From assembly GCA_015657645.1 (NCBI GenBank), contig JACDQK010000223.1, positions 1-38,022 of the forward strand: 38,022 nucleotides of DNA, given 5' to 3'. Below, piece after piece: positions 1 through 10,818 of this stretch (position 1 is its first letter; each line of letters begins with the position of its first letter). A model generated the notes under the pieces. It saw only the letters and a list, made by a program, of their open reading frames with translations, was not told where the DNA came from and did not search any database. The translations under genes and the position numbers were made by a program. This DNA comes from Novosphingobium sp. Lineage in GTDB: Bacteria; Pseudomonadota; Alphaproteobacteria; Sphingomonadales; Sphingomonadaceae.

Positions 1-370
1 CGCCCCGGCGCGTCGCTCGGCCCGCGATGAAGACAAGGGCGGTGTCCTTGGCGATTACGGCCTGAGCGAAGAGCAGGGCAACGAAATCATCATGGCCGAC
101 CCGATCGGTACCCTTGCCGAGCCGGTCATAGGCCTGGGCCGAGAGCAGCTTCGCCTCGTCGGCGGATTCGGCGATGTGGCGCTGGTCGAGTTCGAGGGCG
201 CTGGCGATCTCGTCGAGCTCGGCGAGGTCGGAGATCTGGCGCTGCATCTGGTCGGTGGCGCGCTCGATCTGGCCGGCGGCTTCGGTGCAACCCACTGCAA
301 GTTCACCGCAATGTGTCGCGGCGGACTGGTCAAGGATCGGAAGTCCGGTGGGAATGGGTTCAACGTACAT
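1..370 (-). CDS. N-terminal part of a helical/coiled-coil protein, possibly chemoreceptor-like (runs off the window edge)
   Basis: Open minus-strand frame from ATG (complement 368-370): MYVEPIPTGLPILDQSAATHCGELAVGCTEAAGQIERATDQMQRQISDLAELDEIASALELDQRHIAESADEAKLLSAQAYDRL...; divergent from cheA. No diagnostic motif within the visible part. Confidence 0.5.
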   Translation of the reverse strand, partial: MYVEPIPTGLPILDQSAATHCGELAVGCTEAAGQIERATDQMQRQISDLAELDEIASALELDQRHIAESADEAKLLSAQAYDRLGKGTDRVGHDDFVALLFAQAVIAKDTALVFIAGRATRRG

Positions 371-520
371 GCTAGCAGCCCCGGTTAGTCGCCCGGTCTG
401 GCTAGCTTGCAATGGTTAACAGGAGGTCAAGCAGAGCGGAACGGCGGGAGGCGGAACGCGGGCGGGAATAACCCGCAATTAACTATCTTGGGCCATAGCC
501 AGCAGCGGAGACTGCGGCCC

Positions 521-2770
521 ATGGATGACCTGATTACCGAATTCATCGCCGAAACGCGCGAGATGCTGCAGGCACTCGAACGCGGGCTGGTGGCGTGGGA
601 GCGGGACCCGGGTGACCGCGAGCGGCTTTCCGAAATCTTCCGCTTTGTCCACACGGTGAAGGGCAATTGCGGCTTTTTCGACCTGCCGCGGCTCGAAGCC
701 CTGGCCCATGCCGCAGAGGATGCGCTGGGCGAGGTTCGGGCCGGCAAGCGGACCATCGGGCGTGGCCTGGTCGATGCAGTGCTGGCCGTGCTCGACCGGA
801 TCGGCGAGATGGTTGAGGCCATCGCGGCGGGCGAGGATATTTCCGGCGGCGATGACAGCGACCTGATCGCGCGGCTGGCCGAACGGGATCCCGAGCCGGT
901 TGCGGCCCAGCCGGTGCAGGCTCCGGTCAAGGCGGCTGCGGCGCGCGAACCGTTCCGTTCGGTCCGGCTGCCGACCAGCCTGGTCGACCGGGTGATGAGC
1001 GGCGTGTCGGACATGATCCTGGTGCGCAACGAGCTGGAACGCCAGCTGCGCCACAGCGATGGCGATCCGGCGCTGCTGGCCAACTTCGGGCGGCTCTCCT
1101 CGCTGCTGTCGGAAATGCAGTCGGCGATGGCGCGGGTGCGGATGCAGCCGATCGGCACCCTGCTCGACAGCTACCAGCGGATGGTCCGCGACCTCGCCGC
1201 CGAGCTGGGCAAGGACATCGTGGTCGAGATCGAGAGCGGGCAGGTCGAGCTTGACCGCGAGATGATCGAACTGCTGCGCGATCCGCTGCTCCATGTGATC
1301 CGCAACGCGATCGATCACGGGATTGAAACACCGGCCGAGCGGCAGGCCGCCGGCAAGCGGCCGCAGGGACGGCTGATGCTCTCGGCCCGGCAGACCGGCA
1401 ACGAGATCCGCATCGCCATCCTCGACGATGGCCGCGGGATCGACGCGACGCAGGTGGTGGCCCGGGCGATCGAGCGCGGGGTCGTTACCGCCGAACAGGC
1501 CGCCCGGATGGAGCCGGGGCAGCAGCTGATGCTGATCTGCGAACCGGGCCTCTCGACCGCGCGCGAAGTCACCGCGATCTCCGGGCGCGGGGTGGGCATG
1601 GACGTGGTCCGCGCCAGCATCGAGCGCATCGGCGGCAAGCTGCGGATCGCGAGCACGCCGGGCGAGGGCACCCGCTTCCTGCTCGACGTGCCGCTGACGC
1701 TCAGCATCGTTCCGGCGATCACGGTCGAGGTTGGCGGGCAGGTCTTTGCCATGCCGCGCTCCTACGTCCGTGAGATCGTCCGCAATGGCCGTGATGTCGA
1801 GGTCGATCCGATCGGCGGCGTCCGCCATGTCCGCGTCCGCGGCGAGCTCTATCCTTGTGTCGGGCTGGGAGCGATCTTCGGGCTCGAAAGCCGATCCGAT
1901 CCCGACCGGCAAGTGCTGGTCATGGTCAAGATGATCGACGGGTCGGTCTTCGCGCTCTGCATCGACGACATTGCCGACCACTGCGACCTGGTGATCCGCC
2001 CGGTCGCGCCACAAGTGATCAACACGGGACTTTACGTTGGCGTGGCCCAGCTCAATGACGGGCGCCCCGCGCTGATGCTCGATCCGTTCGGGGTCTCGCA
2101 GCTTGGCGGCATCGCCAGCGACAAGCAGGCCCGGCTCGTGAGCGAGCCTGTCGCTCAGGCTGACGCGCGCGATCTGGCGATGATGATCGTCTTCGCCGGG
2201 CTGGATGGAATGCGCCGTGCCGTTCCGCTGGACAGCGTCGAGCGACTGATCGAAGTGCCAATGACCGAGATCGGCCGAGGCAATCCAGCGCATATCGTGT
2301 TCGAAGGCGCGATTGTCCTGCTCCATGGACTGGCCGTGCAGCCGGGTGGCGAATCGATCGATGTCCTGGTGCTGGCCCACCAAGGCCGCCGCCTGGCCTA
2401 TGCCACGGCTGGGGCAGTCGATACGGCCGATGTCGATCTGGGGACTGTGACGGTCGAGACCGGACGGCGGCTGGCGCTGCTCGATGGCCAATCGATCGAA
2501 CTGCTTGAGCTTGATCGGCTGCTTCAAGCCCAACCTACCTGCCGACTGCCGGGGGACGACGCCTGGACTAACGCCTTCTTGCGGCCGCTGGTGGAGAGCG
2601 CTGGATACCGGGTGGTCGATCAGTCCAACCCGGCCGATCTTGAGATCCGCCTCGATGCGGGCCGCGCCGACAGTCTGGTGATTGGCGATGATGGCCTGGC
2701 CGTGGCGAAAGACGACGCTGCCGCCCTGCAGGCGGCCTTGCGGCTCGCGAGCCTGCGGAGGGCTTCATGA
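521..2770 (+). CDS. cheA: Chemotaxis histidine kinase CheA
   Basis: HPt motif (FRFVHTVKGNCGFF), dimerisation region, HATPase motifs (HVIRNAIDHGIE, DDGRGID, GRGVGMDVV), C-terminal CheW-like region. ATG at 521 preferred over the 407 ORF start because conserved sequence begins there. Confidence 0.92.
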   Translation: MDDLITEFIAETREMLQALERGLVAWERDPGDRERLSEIFRFVHTVKGNCGFFDLPRLEALAHAAEDALGEVRAGKRTIGRGLVDAVLAVLDRIGEMVEAIAAGEDISGGDDSDLIARLAERDPEPVAAQPVQAPVKAAAAREPFRSVRLPTSLVDRVMSGVSDMILVRNELERQLRHSDGDPALLANFGRLSSLLSEMQSAMARVRMQPIGTLLDSYQRMVRDLAAELGKDIVVEIESGQVELDREMIELLRDPLLHVIRNAIDHGIETPAERQAAGKRPQGRLMLSARQTGNEIRIAILDDGRGIDATQVVARAIERGVVTAEQAARMEPGQQLMLICEPGLSTAREVTAISGRGVGMDVVRASIERIGGKLRIASTPGEGTRFLLDVPLTLSIVPAITVEVGGQVFAMPRSYVREIVRNGRDVEVDPIGGVRHVRVRGELYPCVGLGAIFGLESRSDPDRQVLVMVKMIDGSVFALCIDDIADHCDLVIRPVAPQVINTGLYVGVAQLNDGRPALMLDPFGVSQLGGIASDKQARLVSEPVAQADARDLAMMIVFAGLDGMRRAVPLDSVERLIEVPMTEIGRGNPAHIVFEGAIVLLHGLAVQPGGESIDVLVLAHQGRRLAYATAGAVDTADVDLGTVTVETGRRLALLDGQSIELLELDRLLQAQPTCRLPGDDAWTNAFLRPLVESAGYRVVDQSNPADLEIRLDAGRADSLVIGDDGLAVAKDDAAALQAALRLASLRRAS

Positions 2771-3198
2771 CCAACGACTTGCTGATCGCCCGCGTGGCCG
2801 GAGAGCGGATCGCGCTGGCGGCGATTGAAGTCCAGTCGGTGATCGAATTGGGCGAGATCGTCCCGGTTCCGCTGGCACCTTCGCCAGTAGTGGGCCTTGC
2901 CACTCAGCGCAGCCGGACGCTGACCGTGATCGATGTCGCTCTGGCGCTCGAATTGCCGCCTGCTGGAGCCAGTGCCCGCTTTGCAGTGGTCGTGGAACTC
3001 GATGGGGTCGGTTACGCGCTGGCGGTCGAAGCGGTCGAGAATGTCATTCCCGCCCTTGGCGAGCTTCGCCCGGCCAAGGTCAAGCTCTCTCCTGGCCGCG
3101 CCCGTAGCGCGATGGGGATGGTCGATACATCCGTCGGTACGGTCCTGCAGGTCGATCTGACCCGCCTGGTCGGCGGCGCAGAACAGAAGGCAGCCTGA
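2767..3198 (+). CDS. cheW: Chemotaxis coupling protein CheW
   Basis: CheW-like fold (ERIALAAIEVQSVIELGEIVPVPLAPSPVVGLATQRSRTLTVIDVALAL); overlaps the cheA stop by 4 nt. Confidence 0.85.
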   Translation: MTNDLLIARVAGERIALAAIEVQSVIELGEIVPVPLAPSPVVGLATQRSRTLTVIDVALALELPPAGASARFAVVVELDGVGYALAVEAVENVIPALGELRPAKVKLSPGRARSAMGMVDTSVGTVLQVDLTRLVGGAEQKAA

Positions 3199-3199
3199 G

Positions 3200-3618
<419 letters not shown>

Positions 3619-3622
<4 letters not shown>

Positions 3623-4719
3623 ACATGTTTGCCCCGCGGCATGACCCCGGAGGCGCGGCACAGTCAGGTTCGGCTTCCGGCGCAATCCGGGTCTTCATTA
3701 TCGACGATTCCAGCGTGGTTCGCGCGATCTTCTCGCGGCTGGTGGAAAGTGAACCGGGCCTGGAATTGGCCGGAACCGCGGGTTCAGCTGAAGAGGCCCT
3801 GGCCCAGCTTGGTGTCTTGCAAGTCCATGTGGTCCTGCTCGATCTTGAAATGCCAGGGATGGGCGGGATGCGGGCCTTGCCCGAGATCATCCGCCGGTCC
3901 GGCTTGGCGCGGGTCATGGTCGTTTCAAGCCTGACCGGGGAAGGCGCCGAACATACCGTTCAGGCGCTGGCGCTTGGCGCTGCCGATGCCCTGTTGAAGC
4001 CAGGTGCCGGCGGCTTTGATCGCGCCTACCGCGACCGACTGGTCGAACGGATCCGCAGCCTGGGCCGTCGTCCGCTGCTGCGGGCTGATGATGGGGCCGA
4101 TGCGGCAAGACCCCCGCTGGTGCGCCGTCTGCAAAGCCCCGTGCGACCCGAGGTGCTGGCGATCGGCGCTTCGACGGGCGGTATCCACGCGACTGGTCAG
4201 CTGCTGGCCGCGCTGCCACCGGTGATCGGCATTCCGATCATCATCACGCAGCATCTCCCGTCCGAATTCAGTGAGCCTTATGCGCGCCAGTTGCGCGATC
4301 TTTGCGGGCGTGAAGTGGAACTTGCTGCCAACGGACAGGTACTCCGCAGCGATTGCATCCACCTGGCACCCGGCAATGCGCACCTGACCGTGCAGCGCCG
4401 CGCAGAGCAGGTCGTGATTCGGCTCGATCGTCGTCCGGCCGACAGTGGTTGCATGCCCTCGGTCGATCCGATGTTTGCTTCGCTGGCAGAGGTTTACGGC
4501 GCGAAGGCGCTGGGCATCGTGCTGACCGGAATGGGGCGCGATGGCACCGAAGGCGCGCGTACGCTGGTTGAGGCTGGCGGCAACATGCTGGTCCAGAACG
4601 AGGCGAGCTCGGCCGTTTGGGGCATGCCGGGCTCGATTGCCCGGGCGGGCCTGGCCGCAGCGATCCTCCATCCGCGCGATCTGGCCCTGCGGATCGCCGC
4701 TTCGCTGGGCCGAGGCTGA
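3619..4719 (+). CDS. cheB: Protein-glutamate methylesterase CheB
   Basis: Receiver domain (IIDDSSVVRAIF ... LLDLEMPGMGG) plus CheB methylesterase motifs (AIGASTGGIHA, ITQHLPSEFS, LAPGNAHL, LTGMGRDGTEG). Confidence 0.93.
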
Positions 4720-4725
4720 AGCAAG

Positions 4726-5568
4726 TTGGAACCCGTCATCCATCAACATGCGATCGGTCTGATTGCGCGGCTGCTCCGCGACCGGACCGGGCAGGTGATC
4801 AACGAGGATCGGCGCTGGCGGGTTGATCGAGCGATCGAAACCGTGCTGCGCGAGCGCGGGGTAACTCGCAGCAACGACATCCTGACCTTGTTGACCCAGC
4901 CTGATGCGGCGGCGGTCAAACAGGAACTGGTTGAAGCGTTGCTCAACAACGAAACCTACTTCTTCCGCGACCGTCAGGTGTTCAACCAGCTGGCCGGTAC
5001 GGTGCTGCCTGCGCTGTGCCGGGCCCGCAGTGAAAGCCGCACCTTGCGAATCTGGTCGGCCGGCTGCTCGACTGGGCAGGAGCCGCTTTCGCTGGCAATC
5101 ATGCTGATCGAACAAGGCCTTACGCCTGGCAATGGCTGGGCGGTCGACCTGGTTGCGACTGATGTATCGCACACTGCGATCGAAGCTGCCCGGATCGGCC
5201 GCTATTCCCGCTTTGAGATCCAGCGCGGGCTGGGTGTGACGCAGATGCTGCGCCACTTCGAAGAGGGGCCGGATGGCTGGCAGGCCTCGCGCCAGGTGCT
5301 CGGCATGGTCCGCTATCAGGTCGCCAACTTGCTCGATTGTCCGCCGCCAGGGGGGGCGTTTGACCTGATCCTGTGCCGAAACCTGCTGATCTATTTCGAC
5401 GATGAGGCCAAGCGGCTGGCCTGCGCGCAATTGCGCCAAGCCCTTGCTGCGCACGGGCGACTGTTGCTGGGTGGCGGGGAAGGCACGCTAGAGCCAGCCA
5501 GTGGCCTGATTGCAGCCGCGTCAGATTGCGCCCTGTACCGGCTTGGGGAGCGCGCCCTGGCTGCCTGA
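4726..5568 (+). CDS. cheR: Chemotaxis methyltransferase CheR
   Basis: NNETYFFRD, RIWSAGCSTGQEPLSLAI, FDLILCRNLLIYFD motifs; apparent TTG start. Confidence 0.92.
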   Translation: MEPVIHQHAIGLIARLLRDRTGQVINEDRRWRVDRAIETVLRERGVTRSNDILTLLTQPDAAAVKQELVEALLNNETYFFRDRQVFNQLAGTVLPALCRARSESRTLRIWSAGCSTGQEPLSLAIMLIEQGLTPGNGWAVDLVATDVSHTAIEAARIGRYSRFEIQRGLGVTQMLRHFEEGPDGWQASRQVLGMVRYQVANLLDCPPPGGAFDLILCRNLLIYFDDEAKRLACAQLRQALAAHGRLLLGGGEGTLEPASGLIAAASDCALYRLGERALAA

Positions 5569-5639
5569 TCGGACAAGCAGTTAGCACCATCTTAACTGTA
5601 ACTGGCCTAGGCAGATGCGGAATTTTTGGGGGCAGCGCC

Positions 5640-7174
5640 TTGCGTCGATTTACCGAAATTGCCGTATCATGGCGATTAGCGCTGCTGTTTGGCGTGCCCG
5701 CAGCAATCCTCGCGGCCATGCTGCTGGCGGAGCAGGCCGGGCTGGGTGGGAAGGCTTGGCACGGCGCCGTACTGCTCAGCGGCATTGCGCTCTATTTCAT
5801 CGCTGCAGCGATCTTCGTCTGGCGTGAATGGCGCGAACGTCAGCACCTTGAGCGCCTGGCGCTGACCGACAGTCTCTGCGGCCTGCCCAATCGGCGCGCG
5901 CTCCATGTCGACAGCGCCGGTCAACAGGCCGACGATGCCGAGTTGGCCATAGCCTTGGTTGATCTCGACGGGTTCAAACTGGTCAATGACTTCTATGGCC
6001 ATTCGGTTGGCGACCGGACGGTCAAGGCATTTGCCGGAATTCTGCTCGAACTGTGCGGCGACAGCGCGCGTGCTTACCGGCTTGGGGGTGACGAATTCGC
6101 CATCGTCGCCACCGGACCACTTGCCGGCAATATCCTTGAAGGCATCTGCCGGCGTGTTCTGGCGCGACTAGCGAGCCCGGTGATGGTTGAGGACCGCGCG
6201 ATCGGCCTGGGTGCCAGCGTCGGTCTGGCGCGGGCGCATGCCGGGCAAGGGGTAACTTCCTCCAACTTGCTGCGCCAGGCGGATGTCGCCACGGGTGTGG
6301 CCAAGGCGCGCGGCAAGGGTCGACTGACCTGGTTCAGCGAAGAGTTTGACCGCGATCGGGCCGAGCATCAGGCGATCGATCTTGACTTGCGTGCCGCATT
6401 GGAGCGCGAAGAACTGCAGGTCCATTATCAGCCACTGATCGACAGCGGCACGGGACGGGTTACGGCAGTCGAAGCACTGCTCCGGTGGGAACGCCCGGAC
6501 GGACTGCGGATCGGCCCAGATAAGTTCATTCCGGTCGCTGAGGAAACCGGCTTGATCGAAGCCATCGGCCTTTGGGTCCTGCGCCGCGCTTGCCGCGATG
6601 CGCGCGACTGGGACGGGATCAAGGTTTCGGTCAACGTCTCAGTGGCCCAGCTCCGGAACACCCAGTTTCCGCTGCAACTCGGTCAAATCCTTGAGGAAAC
6701 CGGCTTTCCGGCCGAACGGCTCGAGCTGGAGTTGACCGAGACCTTCCTGGTCGGCGATCCGCTGATTGCCGGTCGAAACCTTGAGATGTTGCGCGACTTC
6801 GGCGTCGGTATTGTCCTCGACGACTATGGCACCGGCTATGCCTCGATCGGCTTCCTGCGCCGCTTCCGCTTTGAAAAGCTCAAGCTCGACCGATCGCTGA
6901 TCGTCGATGCGGCAGGCGATGCGGCGACCCGAACGGTGATGGCATCCAGCGTCACCATGGCCAAGGCCCTGGGAATGCAGGTGACGGCCGAAGGGATCGA
7001 GACCGAGGTCCAGGCCTCGATGGCCAGGAATGCTGGCTGCGACCAGATGCAGGGCTGGCTCTATTCAAAGGCAGTGCCGGCTGCCGAGCTCGAGCGGCAA
7101 CTGGACGCCCAGAACGAACAGCTTGCCAAGATTGAACATCTTCCCCTGCGGCCGGATGCCGCAAAGAAGCTAGG

Positions 7175-7178
<4 letters not shown>
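5640..7178 (+). CDS. Membrane-associated GGDEF-EAL protein (diguanylate cyclase/phosphodiesterase)
   Basis: TM segment near the N-terminus, intact [10 protein letters not shown] and VEALLRW (EAL) motifs, [16 protein letters not shown]. The 5526 ORF start overlaps cheR; TTG at 5640 ([11 protein letters not shown]) is a more plausible start but is uncertain. Confidence 0.85.
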
Positions 7179-8452
<1,274 letters not shown>

Positions 8453-8490
8453 GGGGCCAGCCGTCGATCGCGATTTCGTGATTGGGGGAG

Positions 8491-8566
8491 TGGTGCCCGG
8501 AGGCGGATTCGAACCACCGACACGCGGATTTTCAATCCGCTGCTCTACCAACTGAGCTATCCGGGC
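8491..8566 (-). tRNA. tRNA-Phe (GAA), CCA encoded
   Basis: Minus strand GCCCGGATAGCTCAGTTGGTAGAGCAGCGGATTGAAAATCCGCGTGTCGGTGGTTCGAATCCGCCTCCGGGCACCA; cloverleaf arms visible, anticodon GAA, 76 nt including CCA. Confidence 0.97.
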
Positions 8567-8650
8567 AACGCATCCTGAAGTGACCGTGATGGCCGCTTCG
8601 CGTCAGGAAGCGCGCCTATGGCGAAGCGAAGGCGGCTTGGCAAGAGCCTT

Positions 8651-8821
8651 TCAGGCCTTTCCTTCTTCCTCATCCAGCGCAGGCGGGCCGGGCAGGGCAT
8701 AGCCATCATCGAGCCAGCGGACCAGGTCGCGGTCCTTGCAGCGGGTCGAGCAGAATGGCGTGTGATCGGCGCTGCGGGGCTTGCCACAAACGGGACACTT
8801 GCGAGCGGTAGGGCTGGTCAT
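8651..8821 (-). CDS. yacG: DNA gyrase inhibitor YacG-like zinc-ribbon protein
   Basis: Translation [60 protein letters not shown]...FCSTRC zinc ribbon and [15 protein letters not shown] signature. Not in the ORF track (56 aa). Confidence 0.9.
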   Translation of the reverse strand: MTSPTARKCPVCGKPRSADHTPFCSTRCKDRDLVRWLDDGYALPGPPALDEEEGKA

Positions 8822-9768
8822 GGCTGCAGCGCCTGGGCGAATCCGCCATCGAGCGCAAGACTGGCATCGTCGTGACAGCGGATTGTGCGCCCAGTCCGGC
8901 GCGACAGTTCAGTCAGCCATTCTTGGGAGATGGCGGCCCGCACCGCAGGATGAGCGGTCAGCAGCAGCTCTGATCCCGGTTCCGACACCAGTTCGGCCCG
9001 GCGCAGCAGCAGGCGGGCGGCCGCATCTGCCCGGCTGGCGCAAAGCCGGTGGAGGAGCGAGGGCCGCTCAAGCCGGGCGACCAGCTGCACCAGGCCAAAG
9101 CCGTTCATCGCCGTGCGCTCATGCGGCCAGCCCGTCAGCGCGGCAGCGAGTGCTGCGTCGACGGCTTGCCGGTCAGCTTTGTCTGCCAGCGAAGGGAAGT
9201 CGATCGCGATTGAACCGGCCAGGTCCATCCGGCGGATTGCTTGCGCAAGGGCCGGAACCGCAGCCAGCGCCAGTGCGCGCGGCGGCAGGTCACCGTCGAT
9301 ATCGATCACTGTCATGGCCGGGGTCGGCGTAGCCGTCAGCGCCCCGCCGGCAAATTCGACCTGGCCAAGCCAGGCCTCAGACCAGACCTCTTCCCACAAG
9401 GCTGCGGGAAAGCGGGTAACCGTTCTGCCGGCTGGCGCAGGGGCGGGGCAGGGGGCATCCGTGGTGGGCCGGGCCTGGGCGCGCTTCAGTCGACCCGCTT
9501 CGGCCATGGCTGCACGCAGGACCGTGAGACGAATCGGCGCGCCTTCGCGGGCGTCCTGCGGCAATTGATCGACCAGTGCTTCCTCGCCGCTCGCAAAGCG
9601 GGCGGTGCCACGGCGCGAGCCGGCGGCGCGGGCGATTAGAACTGCGTCCTCAACCTGCCCGGCGGCGAGCGCTCCCGGCCAGTCGAGCCGCGCTGCCACG
9701 ACTTCGCCGCCCTCGATCAGGATCGCCCGGGTCTCGCCGATCCCCGCTTCGACCAGCCATTCAGCCAA
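8818..9768 (-). CDS. Ribonuclease E/G-family protein (short, diverged)
   Basis: N-terminus ([22 protein letters not shown]) and DIDGD/AIDFPSL...[10 protein letters not shown] resemble the RNase E/G catalytic core; overlaps yacG start (ATGA). Confidence 0.65.
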   Translation of the reverse strand: MAEWLVEAGIGETRAILIEGGEVVAARLDWPGALAAGQVEDAVLIARAAGSRRGTARFASGEEALVDQLPQDAREGAPIRLTVLRAAMAEAGRLKRAQARPTTDAPCPAPAPAGRTVTRFPAALWEEVWSEAWLGQVEFAGGALTATPTPAMTVIDIDGDLPPRALALAAVPALAQAIRRMDLAGSIAIDFPSLADKADRQAVDAALAAALTGWPHERTAMNGFGLVQLVARLERPSLLHRLCASRADAAARLLLRRAELVSEPGSELLLTAHPAVRAAISQEWLTELSRRTGRTIRCHDDASLALDGGFAQALQP

Positions 9769-10339
9769 GGGGATAGCCTGCCGACAGCAACAGCGCCCGG
9801 GTTTCGAACAGCGGCAGGCCGATTACGCCCGAATGGCTGCCCGATACGAACCGGATCAGCGCCTCGGCCCGGCCCTGGATGGCATAGCCGCCGGCCTTGC
9901 CCAAGCCTTCGCCGCTGGCGACATAGGCGTCGATCTCCTGGTCGGACAGCCGCTTGAAGGCGACCACGGTTTCGACCATCCGGGTGCGAGCCAAGCCGGC
10001 CCGGTCGATCAAGCAGATCGCCGAAATGCAGCTGTGGCGGCGGCCAGACAGCAGGCCCAGCAGCTTGCGCTGGACCATTTCATCATCGGCAGGGGGCAGG
10101 ATCCGGCGGCCGAGCGCGACTGTGGTATCCCCGGCCAGAACAATCTCATCCGGGCCGCGCGTTACAGCTGCCGCCTTGGCCTGAGCCAGACGCAGCGCAT
10201 AGGCGCGCGGCAATTCGCCCTTCAGCGGCGTTTCATCGATATCGGGGCTGGCAATCCGGGCCGGGGCAACGCCGATCCGGGCGAGCAGATCGCGGCGGCG
10301 CGGCGAGGACGAGGCCAGGACCAGGCTGGGCGCGGTCAC
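9761..10339 (-). CDS. maf: Maf-family nucleotide pyrophosphatase
   Basis: [15 protein letters not shown]-terminal signature, [26 protein letters not shown]. Confidence 0.93.
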   Translation of the reverse strand: MTAPSLVLASSSPRRRDLLARIGVAPARIASPDIDETPLKGELPRAYALRLAQAKAAAVTRGPDEIVLAGDTTVALGRRILPPADDEMVQRKLLGLLSGRRHSCISAICLIDRAGLARTRMVETVVAFKRLSDQEIDAYVASGEGLGKAGGYAIQGRAEALIRFVSGSHSGVIGLPLFETRALLLSAGYPLG

Positions 10340-10348
10340 CCGCCGGGC

Positions 10349-10597
10349 TTAGCCGAACTGGCCAGGGCCGCCACGGCCGGGCATGAAGCGATAAGTGATG
10401 CGGCCCTTGGTCAGGTCATAGGGCGTCAGTTCCACAAGAACTTCATCGCCCACCAGCACGCGGATGCGGTTCTTGCGCATCTTGCCGGCGGTGTGGCCAA
10501 GGATCTCGTGATCATTTTCCAGGCGGACGCGGAACATCGCGTTGGGCAGCAGTTCCACCACCGTCCCGCGCATTTCGAGGAGTTCTTCTTTCGCCAT
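10349..10597 (-). CDS. infA: Translation initiation factor IF-1
   Basis: [71 protein letters not shown]...; canonical IF-1. Confidence 0.97.
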   Translation of the reverse strand: MAKEELLEMRGTVVELLPNAMFRVRLENDHEILGHTAGKMRKNRIRVLVGDEVLVELTPYDLTKGRITYRFMPGRGGPGQFG

Positions 10598-10818
10598 CCG
10601 GGCCTAGATTCCGTTGTTGTTCGCCGACATTGCGGCGCGCCATAGCGACGGAAGGTTAAAAAGGAAAGCCTTCGGCGCTGGTCCTGCTGTGATCACCGTT
10701 CGTCGACTTGCGACATTATGTTACCTTGGAATGTCTTGCCATTACCGTGGCAACAGACCATTTGCGCTGCCGGGTAGGGGATACCAGATCGTATTTGTCG
10801 AGCGATCACGGAGTATTA

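Noticed and set aside
479-2533. 684-aa minus-strand ORF
   Set aside because: Antisense to cheA; low-information composition typical of a high-GC shadow ORF, while the plus strand has a clear CheA.
9605-10645. 346-aa plus-strand ORF
   Set aside because: Antisense to maf and infA, which have unambiguous motifs on the minus strand.
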